64,000 nucleotides of DNA from Thermococcus sp. 4557 (GTDB lineage Archaea; Methanobacteriota_B; Thermococci; Thermococcales; Thermococcaceae), in the NCBI RefSeq assembly GCF_000221185.1, contig NC_015865.1, forward strand, positions 1,947,321-2,011,320, read 5' to 3'. A program made the translations under genes and the position numbers. Every line of letters starts with the position of its first letter. The stretch's first letter is position 1. This document shows, piece by piece, positions 16,317 to 23,524 of the stretch. A model generated the notes under the pieces. The model saw nothing but the letters and a program-made list of their open reading frames with translations, made no database searches and was not told the origin of the DNA.

Positions 16317-16781
16317 ATGGAACGTCCCAATTTTCGCGGTCACATGAAGGTGCTTATCCTGGACCTCCTCAGGGAACCGATGCACGGATACGGGATAATG
16401 GCGGAGCTGGAAGGGAGATACGGCATGAAGCTGAGCGCGGGGACGGTCTATCCAATCCTCGCGTCCCTGCGGAAAAGCGGCCTGATTGAGGTGGCCAGCA
16501 AAGGTGAGCGGGAGAAAAAGACCTACGTGATCACCGAGAAGGGGCTGGACTACCTCGCGGAGCACGCAGAGGACCTCGCCGAGGCAAAGCGCAGGATGCG
16601 CGCCTACAAGGCCTTCCTTGAGCTGGGGGGTGACGAGCTCAGGACGGCCTTCAAGGAGTTCTTTGAGGCCGTGGATGAACTGACGGATGAGCAGAGGGAG
16701 AGGGTTAGGAGGCTCTTCACAGGCTGCGCGAAGGAGTTGAGACTGGTTCTTCTTGGAGGTGAGATGTATGAACGCGATTGA
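16317..16781 (+). CDS. PadR-family transcriptional regulator
   Basis: This 154-residue protein has a winged-helix domain typical of PadR (HMKVLILDLLREPMHGYGI, then LSAGTVYPILASLRKSGLI and KKTYVITEKGLDYL) and a C-terminal helical dimerisation region. PadR proteins commonly repress adjacent multidrug ABC exporters and are released by the drug. The ATG at 16317 has GGTGA 6 bp upstream; GTG at 16308 is an alternative. Its 3' end overlaps the ATPase gene by 14 bp, so the three genes form one operon, controlled by the palindromes over its own promoter. Confidence 0.9.
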   Translation: MERPNFRGHMKVLILDLLREPMHGYGIMAELEGRYGMKLSAGTVYPILASLRKSGLIEVASKGEREKKTYVITEKGLDYLAEHAEDLAEAKRRMRAYKAFLELGGDELRTAFKEFFEAVDELTDEQRERVRRLFTGCAKELRLVLLGGEMYERD

Positions 16782-17754
16782 GGTTGAGAACCTCGTGAAG
16801 AAGTACGGGGACTTTGAGGCCGTCAGGGGGATATCTTTCAACGTGAAGCAGGGTGAGATATTTGCCTTCCTGGGCCCCAACGGTGCCGGGAAGACCACCA
16901 CCGTCCACGTCCTCACGACGTTGTTGAAGCCGACGGCTGGAAAGGCCGTAGTTGCCGGCCATGATGTTGCAAGGGAACCGATTGAGGTCAGGAGGAAGAT
17001 AGGCATAGTCTTCCAGGATCCGAGCGTTGATAGGGAGCTTACCGCCTACGAGAACATGCTCATCCACGGCAGGATATACGGTCTGAGCGGAAGCGAGCTG
17101 AAGGAGAAGATCGAACGCCTCCTCAAGTTCGTTGAGCTGTGGGAGTTCAAAGACCGGCCCGTTAAGTTCTTCTCCGGCGGAATGCAGAGGAGGCTCGAGA
17201 TAGCCCGCTCCCTCCTCCACGAGCCCGAAATCCTCTTCCTCGACGAGCCGACGATAGGCCTCGACCCGCAGACTAGGGCCCACATCTGGGACTACATAAG
17301 GGACATGAAGGAGGAGCACAACATGACGATTTTCCTCACCACGCACTACATGGACGAGGCGGAGCAGCTGGCCGACAGGATAGCCATAATGGACCACGGT
17401 GAGATAATCGCGGAAGGCACCGCGGAGGAGCTTAAGAAACTCGTGGGCAACGACATAATCTACCTGAAGCTCCAGAGCCCGAGGGAGGAGCTCAAGTGCC
17501 TCAAGGCTGACTTCATCAAGGGCTGCAAGATGCTCCCGGACGGGAGGATACGGCTCGACGTGGACAACGCCGCAGAGTCTCTGCCAAAGCTCTTTGAACT
17601 GGCGAAGGAAACAGACGTCAGGATTCTCGAGGTCACCTATCATCGGCCGACGCTCAACGACGTCTTCCTGCACCTCACGGGCAGGGAAATCAGGGAGGAA
17701 GGCGGCGAGGGAAACGTGGCGAAGATGATAATGAAGGCCAGGATGAGGAGGTGA
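16768..17754 (+). CDS. ABC-2 exporter ATP-binding protein (DrrA-like)
   Basis: The 328-residue ATPase powers an ABC-2 type exporter. Walker A is GPNGAGKTTT, the signature is FSGGMQRRLEIA, Walker B is ILFLDEPTIGLD, and TTHYMDEAEQLADRIAIMDHG is the DrrA-type H-loop region. A C-terminal extension of about 90 residues after the nucleotide domain follows the DrrA pattern. I chose ATG at 16768, with GGAGGTGAG just upstream, over a longer in-frame start. It is the second gene of a padR-ATPase-permease operon, typical of drug or lipid export; substrate unknown. Confidence 0.92.
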   Translation: MNAIEVENLVKKYGDFEAVRGISFNVKQGEIFAFLGPNGAGKTTTVHVLTTLLKPTAGKAVVAGHDVAREPIEVRRKIGIVFQDPSVDRELTAYENMLIHGRIYGLSGSELKEKIERLLKFVELWEFKDRPVKFFSGGMQRRLEIARSLLHEPEILFLDEPTIGLDPQTRAHIWDYIRDMKEEHNMTIFLTTHYMDEAEQLADRIAIMDHGEIIAEGTAEELKKLVGNDIIYLKLQSPREELKCLKADFIKGCKMLPDGRIRLDVDNAAESLPKLFELAKETDVRILEVTYHRPTLNDVFLHLTGREIREEGGEGNVAKMIMKARMRR

Positions 17755-17758
17755 TGGC

Positions 17759-18523
17759 ATGCAGGTCTTTTTCACCATGATATACCGCGAGCTGAAGCGT
17801 TTTTCGCGCTCCCGTGCTAGGGTCATCGGAAGCCTCATCAACCCGCTCATCTGGCTCATATTCTTCGGAAAGGGCTGGAGCGGCGTCTTCAACAATCCCA
17901 TGGCGGCCCCGATATTCGGCGGCGTCGACTACATGACGTACCTCGTGCCGGGTATAATCGCCATGACGGTCTTCAACATGAGCTTCATGCAGGGTATAAC
18001 CATCATCTGGGACAAGCAGTTCGGCTTCCTCAAGGAGATCCTCGTCGCCCCCGCGAGCAGAACGGAGGCAATACTCGGCAGAATCACCGGCGGCGCTTTG
18101 ATGGCCATGATACAGGGCGTCATAATCCTGGCGCTCAGCTTCACCCTCGCCGACCTCAAGGTGAGCGGGGTCATTCCAGCCCTCGGCCTCAGCTTCCTCG
18201 TCGGAATCGCCATAGCGGGCATGGGGGTTGCCATAGCCCTCAAGATGAGCAGCATGGAAGGCTTCCAGATGATCGTTATGATGATAATGCTCCCCATGAC
18301 GTTCCTCAGCGGGGCCTTCTACCCGATAAAGACGATGCCGGAGTGGATGCAGTGGCTGGCCAAGGTGAACCCGCTGACCTACGCGGTGGACGGTTCCAGG
18401 CATTACCTGGCTGGGGTTGAGCCTACCTTTGGAATCGTCACCGACTGGCTGGTGCTCATCGGCCTGGCGGCTCTGTTCGCCGGAATCGCGGCACTGGGCT
18501 TCAGAAAGGCGACGATAGACTGA
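17759..18523 (+). CDS. ABC-2 type exporter permease
   Basis: The 254-residue protein has six hydrophobic segments and the ABC-2 permease features: a cytoplasmic N-terminal amphipathic start (MIYRELKRFSRSRAR), a long middle loop with QFGFLKEILVAPASR, and near the end PMTFLSGAFYPIKTMPEWM followed by VNPLTYAVDGSR. These are the usual DrrB-type motifs. It begins 4 bp after the ATPase stop and completes the exporter, probably working as a homodimer with two ATPase subunits. Confidence 0.9.
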   Translation: MQVFFTMIYRELKRFSRSRARVIGSLINPLIWLIFFGKGWSGVFNNPMAAPIFGGVDYMTYLVPGIIAMTVFNMSFMQGITIIWDKQFGFLKEILVAPASRTEAILGRITGGALMAMIQGVIILALSFTLADLKVSGVIPALGLSFLVGIAIAGMGVAIALKMSSMEGFQMIVMMIMLPMTFLSGAFYPIKTMPEWMQWLAKVNPLTYAVDGSRHYLAGVEPTFGIVTDWLVLIGLAALFAGIAALGFRKATID

Positions 18524-18597
18524 GAGGCACACTCCGTTATTTCTCTTTTCAATCGAAATCTTTTTAATCTTTCGAGTTCTAAAAACCTCGATGCGGA

Positions 18598-19140
18598 ATG
18601 GATGAGATAACCCTCGCGGCTCTCCTGATAATGATATCCATCCCATACTTCGGCATCTATCCCGCTTACCTCTTCAGAAGGGGACGGCTCTCTGCGAGCT
18701 CCCTCGCGGTTTATATCTCCTTCACCCTCTCGATGGTTTTCATGGCAATCGGCGCAGTGTTCGATTCCCTCCCACTCGTTCTCCTGTCCTTTACCGCCTT
18801 GATTGTGACCGGTCTGCTGGCCTACCTCTCGAGGAAGAAACTTGAAGAGGATGCCTACTCGGTGGAGGTGGACCCAGATGAACACTTCAGACCCGAATGG
18901 CTCGTCCGGCTCGACGCCACCTTCTCGGTGTGGCTTGCCTACCGGCTGGGTTCTACAAGGGCGGCTCTCCTGAACGTCCTGCTAACTTACGTCACCGTGG
19001 TTGGGGTCATCGCACTCATGAATCACTCCTTCGGCGGCCACTTCCCCCTGAAATCCTTCGCGGCGCTCTACGCGGTTGTAATGGTTTTCCAGTTCAGGGG
19101 TGCCTACCGAAGGCTCTACGAGAAAACCGGAATCGACTGA
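18598..19140 (+). CDS. Hypothetical membrane protein
   Basis: I do not recognise this 180-residue protein. It has hydrophobic helices at about residues 3-22, 33-52, 55-73, 123-142 and 149-165, with a charged cytoplasmic stretch (SRKKLEEDAYSVEVDPDEHF) between them. A TATA-like CTTTTTAATCT lies about 30 bp before the ATG, giving a leaderless transcript separate from the exporter operon. A run of seven T residues follows the stop codon and probably ends transcription. Confidence 0.7.
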   Translation: MDEITLAALLIMISIPYFGIYPAYLFRRGRLSASSLAVYISFTLSMVFMAIGAVFDSLPLVLLSFTALIVTGLLAYLSRKKLEEDAYSVEVDPDEHFRPEWLVRLDATFSVWLAYRLGSTRAALLNVLLTYVTVVGVIALMNHSFGGHFPLKSFAALYAVVMVFQFRGAYRRLYEKTGID

Positions 19141-19153
19141 ACGCGATAGATAG

Positions 19154-19160
19154 TTTTTTT
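19154..19160 (+). terminator. T-run terminator
   Basis: Seven consecutive T residues lie 14 bp after the stop of the membrane protein gene. Archaeal RNA polymerase terminates at such oligo-T runs without need of a hairpin. Composition turns AT-rich from here into the acquired island. Confidence 0.45.
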
Positions 19161-19439
19161 CTCTATAATACCATTCACGTTGAGCTAGGGAATTCTATTG
19201 AAAAAATAAGTTAGCTACTTGTTATTGCCATCGCTAAAAAGTTATATGGGAATTTAGATTGCACGTCGGAGGCTACAGTCTAGTGGAACTAGGTCGCTTA
19301 AAGATAATGTCCCATACTTTTAACCCTCGCACTTGGTAGGGGGAAGAAATTACTTTTTTGATAACTTTAAGAGATATTTGGTCTAATCATTCGTTAATTT
19401 TATTAAATGTATGAGGCAAGTAATTAACTAGGTGGTTAT
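19161..19439. other. AT-rich intergenic stretch
   Basis: About 280 bp with no credible gene on either strand. It is much richer in A+T than the flanking DNA, like the gene that follows. A probable promoter for that gene is the TTTTATTAAATG segment at about 19396-19407, about 35 bp before its ATG, with AGGTGG as ribosome site. No repeats or tRNA-derived attachment site were found. Confidence 0.5.
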
Positions 19440-21551
19440 ATGCAGAAAAAGACGACTCTCTTGATTGTTGGAGTCGTAGTGATACTACTTACTGTTATGA
19501 TTATCCAGAAAGACGACCATGACCTTTTGAGCTTTAAGGAAGAACTGACAACATACAAAACAGACCCCTTCAACCCTGATACGGATGGGGATGGGTTGCT
19601 AGACGGCGAGGAAGTCAAAATATACAAAACAGATCCCTTAAATGTGGATACAGACAGAGATGGTTTAACTGACGCTGAAGAACTAAAGATACATCACACA
19701 AATCCCTTAGGACAGGACACGGATGGTGATGGATTAACGGATAGGGAAGAACTTCAGTTTAGCACTAACCCACTGTCAAAAGACTCTGATAACGATGGGC
19801 TCTCTGATTTTGATGAGATAACGACGTACAGCACAGATCCTACTACTCCAGATACAGATGGAGATGGATTAACAGATGAAGAGGAGATTAAAGTTTACTT
19901 TACAAAACCCGCAGAACAGGATACAGACGGTGACGGTCTAACCGATATGGAAGAAGTTCGGAAGTATGACACTGACCCACTAGATTTAGATACAGATAAA
20001 GATGGAGTAAATGATCTCCAAGAGATAACAAAAAACACAGACCCTCACAAGGTGGATACTGATAATGATGGTTTAACGGACAAAGAGGAGATCTTTGACT
20101 TCGGAACTAATCCGTTGTCAAATGATACTGATGGAGACGCGCTCTCTGATTTAGAGGAGTTAACAATATACAACACTGACCCTTCTCTCCCTGATACAGA
20201 CGGAGATGGCTTAGTCGATTCTAAAGAGCTATCTCTTAAAACAGACCCTATTAGTATGGATAGTGATAAGGACGGTCTTACAGACGGTGAAGAAGTTTTA
20301 ACGTATGGTACTGATCCATTAAAGCCAGATAGTGATGACGATGGGCTAATAGATGGAGAAGAGGTAGTCAATTATAAAACCAATCCCCTGCGGGCAGATA
20401 CTGACGGGGACTACTTGTCGGATAGTTATGAAATTCAGTTAGGAACTGATCCGACTTATGACTGGAGAAACAGGTATGATGAAGAGGCGTTTAGGGCAGG
20501 CTTGAGCAAGTACTTTAGAGAGAAACTCCGATCAATAACAATCCGTTTTGAAAAGTATGATGCTCCGATAGACAGAGCTTGGGCTATTTTGAAGTGGATT
20601 AATAACACTATCCAGTATGATTATACAAAATCTGGCTATGTTGACACTATAATTTACAACTGGTCAAAACTTACTTATGCACAACGGGAACGCTATATCA
20701 ATCTCACGAGAATTTACTCACCAACTGATACTGCTTACTACTATAAGAGGGGTATTTGTACTGACTATGCAATTCTGACAGCAGCAATGTTGTTGGACTC
20801 TGGTATATCACCCGTATATTTATTGGATATCAATTACGAAAACTCCGAGATTGGACACGCTGCAGTAGCAATTGAGGTCGAAGGGGAACTCTTCATTCTA
20901 GATCAACGATTGCCCATGATACCTGTGGGTAACTATTATTGGTATTGGCTTGTTGGAAATAAACCAAAGATGATTTCAAACATAACCTTTTATGAAATAA
21001 AACTCGACAAGAACGGAGAGCCCGAAATAACAAATAAGTGGATGTGGGATGGATCGGAAATAAAAGAAAAAGCATACATACTAAGTGAAAAGGACCTAGA
21101 AACAATTACAGAAATTACAAAGCAGGAATTTTTAAAGCTCTATCAAGGGTATCAAGAAGATTCCAGGTTGGAACCGCTTGCAGAGCAAGATATGAGGTCT
21201 TTGAAGTCAACAGGTGAGCCCTCGGATGCGTACCTTCCATCTGACTTTACAACGGGATGGCTACTTTGGTTACATGATGAAAGCTTCTGGCTGTATTACC
21301 ATCCAATTACAGCTCAGAAAGTAGTGGAATACTGGATAGTGCCAATATTTCGGAATGAAGATTGGGCAGAGAAAATCCAACAATGCCACAGATTCTATTT
21401 GCTTGTTGATTATTTAGAACTAACAAAGACAATAACAATACCTACCACCATTTTCACCACGTCCGACGGGTTGCCAATTCCTCTTTCATTAACAATAAAC
21501 ATGGACATTGCAATACCAAAGGTTATATTGGCGATTGAAATTGCAAGTTAA
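19440..21551 (+). CDS. Exported calcium-binding-repeat protein with transglutaminase-like domain
   Basis: The 703-residue protein starts with a signal or anchor helix (residues 6-22). Then come about 13 repeats of 22-23 residues (about 36-340) of the form TDPLxxDTDGDGLTDxEE, matching thrombospondin type 3/EF-hand-like calcium-binding repeats. Residues about 345-500 form a transglutaminase-like domain: a Cys in RGICTDYA (C440), a His in GHAAVAI (H473) and an Asp in FILDQR (D488) give the Cys-His-Asp triad. The final 200 residues are unrecognised. It is probably a cell-surface, calcium-stabilised cysteine protease-like or crosslinking protein. Codon use is AT-rich, unlike all neighbours, and the gene stands alone, both signs of horizontal transfer. 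Confidence 0.88.
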   Translation: MQKKTTLLIVGVVVILLTVMIIQKDDHDLLSFKEELTTYKTDPFNPDTDGDGLLDGEEVKIYKTDPLNVDTDRDGLTDAEELKIHHTNPLGQDTDGDGLTDREELQFSTNPLSKDSDNDGLSDFDEITTYSTDPTTPDTDGDGLTDEEEIKVYFTKPAEQDTDGDGLTDMEEVRKYDTDPLDLDTDKDGVNDLQEITKNTDPHKVDTDNDGLTDKEEIFDFGTNPLSNDTDGDALSDLEELTIYNTDPSLPDTDGDGLVDSKELSLKTDPISMDSDKDGLTDGEEVLTYGTDPLKPDSDDDGLIDGEEVVNYKTNPLRADTDGDYLSDSYEIQLGTDPTYDWRNRYDEEAFRAGLSKYFREKLRSITIRFEKYDAPIDRAWAILKWINNTIQYDYTKSGYVDTIIYNWSKLTYAQRERYINLTRIYSPTDTAYYYKRGICTDYAILTAAMLLDSGISPVYLLDINYENSEIGHAAVAIEVEGELFILDQRLPMIPVGNYYWYWLVGNKPKMISNITFYEIKLDKNGEPEITNKWMWDGSEIKEKAYILSEKDLETITEITKQEFLKLYQGYQEDSRLEPLAEQDMRSLKSTGEPSDAYLPSDFTTGWLLWLHDESFWLYYHPITAQKVVEYWIVPIFRNEDWAEKIQQCHRFYLLVDYLELTKTITIPTTIFTTSDGLPIPLSLTINMDIAIPKVILAIEIAS

Positions 21552-21556
21552 CCATA

Positions 21557-21562
21557 TTTTTT
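21557..21562 (+). terminator. T-run terminator
   Basis: Six T residues, followed by further T-rich sequence, lie a few bases after the stop codon of the repeat/transglutaminase gene and probably end its transcript at the edge of the AT-rich island. Confidence 0.4.
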
Positions 21563-21644
21563 CTTCTTATCAAACTTTCCAACAAAGATAGTTAGGATGC
21601 TAAAAGGTTAAATCCCGAAGCGCGTAGGAAAGACCGGGGGTTCG

Positions 21645-22166
21645 ATGGCGGAAGGGGCCGAAGCGGGCGGAGAAGTCTCCAGACGGGAGGAACTGGAGGA
21701 GCTTGAGGAGGCACTGAGCGTAGCCGACCACGTCCACAAGGTCTTCGTGATGGCTCTCATAGTTTCCACCATAATCTCTGGGGGCATATGGATCTACGAG
21801 AGGGTCGTTCATTCGAAGGCGGTTCCGATTCCCCTCGAGATACAGGCGATGGTGGTTTTCCTCGTGGCCTTCGCCGCGACCTTCTACATAACAAACGCGA
21901 GAAAGATGAGGCACGGCTACGCCATCACCGGGGCCGTTCTGCTGCTTCTGGCCCTCTGGGGCGTTGAAACTGTTCTCAGCAGGGTCGAATCGGCGGAGGA
22001 GAGGATACTGATAGTTTCATCCCTCATCCTTGGAATCATAGGGCACGTTCTCTACTCGAACAGAAAACTGATGGAAAGGGTCGAGTGGCTCCTGATGCTG
22101 CTCCTTGGGGGCATCCTAATCGCCGTGCTCCTCGTCTGGCTGTTCACCCTTCGAGCAGGTCTTTAA
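21645..22166 (+). CDS. Hypothetical membrane protein
   Basis: This unrecognised 173-residue protein begins with an acidic, probably helical segment (REELEELEEALSVADH) followed by four hydrophobic helices (about residues 34-52, 65-83, 91-110 and 147-170). A TATA-like GGTTAAATC lies about 33 bp upstream of the ATG. GC content returns to the chromosomal level. Its end overlaps the convergent pgk gene by 23 bp. Confidence 0.7.
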   Translation: MAEGAEAGGEVSRREELEELEEALSVADHVHKVFVMALIVSTIISGGIWIYERVVHSKAVPIPLEIQAMVVFLVAFAATFYITNARKMRHGYAITGAVLLLLALWGVETVLSRVESAEERILIVSSLILGIIGHVLYSNRKLMERVEWLLMLLLGGILIAVLLVWLFTLRAGL

Positions 22167-23379
22167 ATCGTTCGTAGCTCTCCCTGAATGCCTCCAGGAC
22201 TGGGAGCTTTTCACCGGCGAAGAAGCTCAGCATCGCGCCGCCGCCTGTGGAGACGTGACTTATGCCCGTTATGTTGTGCTGGTATATGCTGGCTATGGAA
22301 TGTCCTCCCCCGACTATGCTGAAGGCCGGGCTCTCCCCTATCGCCCTGAAGACGCCGACTGTGCCCACCGCGAACTCCTCGCGCTCAAAGACTCCCATCG
22401 GTCCGTTGGCGACTATTATCTTTGCCCCCATGAGCACCTCGCGGTACTTCTCAACGGTCCTTGAACCTATGTCGAGTATCGGGTGCTCGTCGAACAGCCA
22501 CTTATCCTCGCTCAGCAGGTCAACCTCAACGCGCTCCCCCCTGTAATCGACGGCAAAATCAACGGGGGTCCTCACGTAGGGGTAGAACTCGTTGAGTATC
22601 TCCTCGGCCCAGTCCACCAGTTCGAGAAGGCCCTTCCTCTCCATGAACTCGAGGTTAGAGTCGCCGAGGTGGAAGCCCTTGGCGAGGGTGAACACGTGAC
22701 CGACCAGTCCTCCGGTGAGTATGACCTCGGCCCTGCCGTTCCTCAGAACGTTCTCAGCCACGCGGAGGGAGTCGTCAACCTTCGCACCGCCGAGCACGTA
22801 AACACGGGGCTTCTCCTGGGTCTCGTATGCCCTTGTGAGTGCCTGGACCTCCTTCTCCATGAGGAAACCCATTATCATGGGCTTCAGTCTTGCGAAGCCC
22901 ACCAGGGAAGGCTGGGAGCGGTGGGTCGCCGCGAAGGCATCGTTCACGACGTAATCTATCAGGGGCGCGAGTTTTCTCACGAAAAACGTCTTCTCGCAAT
23001 CTTCAATCGGCTTGTATTTGACCTCCTCCGCGGCGAAGCGGAGGTTCTCTAACATGATGGCCTCTCCGGGTTTCAGCGCCGTTATCTTCTCGCGGGCGTA
23101 TTTTCCGAAGATGTCCTCCACGTACTCCACTTCCTGGCCGAGCAACCCGCTTAGTATCTCGGCGTGCCCCTCTGTGGTGATGTAGTCCCCCTTGTACGGC
23201 TTGCTCTGGTGCGTCCCTATGACGAGTTTGGCCCCGTGCTCGAGGAGGTATATTACCGTCGGGAGAACCGCCCTGAACCTGGCGTCGCTGATTATCTTCC
23301 CGTCAGTGACCGGCGAATTTAGGTCTGCCCTCAGAAAGACGGTTTTTCCGTGATAGTCAAAGTCGGTGAGCCTGAACAT
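22144..23379 (-). CDS. pgk: Phosphoglycerate kinase
   Basis: This enzyme interconverts 1,3-bisphosphoglycerate and 3-phosphoglycerate with ADP/ATP; in Thermococcales, where GAPOR bypasses the step in glycolysis, it serves mainly gluconeogenesis. The 411-residue product has the N-domain motifs VFLRADLNSPV, GTHQSKP, LENLRFAAEEV and NDAFAATHRSQPS (substrate arginines and histidines), and the nucleotide domain motifs VLGGAKVDDS, NGPMGVFE and STGGGAMLSF. Length fits archaeal PGK. The promoter has a TATA element near 23411-23421 and a glycolytic-motif-like site just upstream of it. Confidence 0.95.
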   Translation of the reverse strand: MFRLTDFDYHGKTVFLRADLNSPVTDGKIISDARFRAVLPTVIYLLEHGAKLVIGTHQSKPYKGDYITTEGHAEILSGLLGQEVEYVEDIFGKYAREKITALKPGEAIMLENLRFAAEEVKYKPIEDCEKTFFVRKLAPLIDYVVNDAFAATHRSQPSLVGFARLKPMIMGFLMEKEVQALTRAYETQEKPRVYVLGGAKVDDSLRVAENVLRNGRAEVILTGGLVGHVFTLAKGFHLGDSNLEFMERKGLLELVDWAEEILNEFYPYVRTPVDFAVDYRGERVEVDLLSEDKWLFDEHPILDIGSRTVEKYREVLMGAKIIVANGPMGVFEREEFAVGTVGVFRAIGESPAFSIVGGGHSIASIYQHNITGISHVSTGGGAMLSFFAGEKLPVLEAFRESYERFKDLLEG

Positions 23380-23426
23380 TTCATCACCGCGTGGATGTTA
23401 AATCGGCGGGGTTAAAAACTTATTTT

Positions 23427-23443
23427 GAACACCTGCGGTGATA
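23427..23443 (-). promoter_or_regulatory. Candidate TGM activator site of pgk
   Basis: GAACACCTGCGGTGATA fits TATCAC-N5-GTGATA with one perfect half-site (GTGATA) and one partial (4/6). Unlike the pfkC site it lies directly upstream of the pgk TATA element (about 23411-23421, minus strand), the position at which Tgr/TrmBL1 activates gluconeogenic genes. It also lies about 20 bp upstream of the divergent gene's TATA-like GATTTATAAAAT (about 23464-23475). Confidence 0.45.
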
Positions 23444-23524
23444 ACAGCGCCTCCGGGGAAAGAGATTTATAAAATAAAGACGAAAGAATCGTGATAATGG
23501 ACTTCACTTTCATGGGTGAGACTG

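Noticed and set aside
19560..20460. Periodic DNA repeat that might be taken for a CRISPR or tandem repeat array
   Set aside because: The roughly 66-69 bp period is the codon-level reflection of the 22-23 residue calcium-binding repeats of the encoded protein; units vary too much for a CRISPR array.
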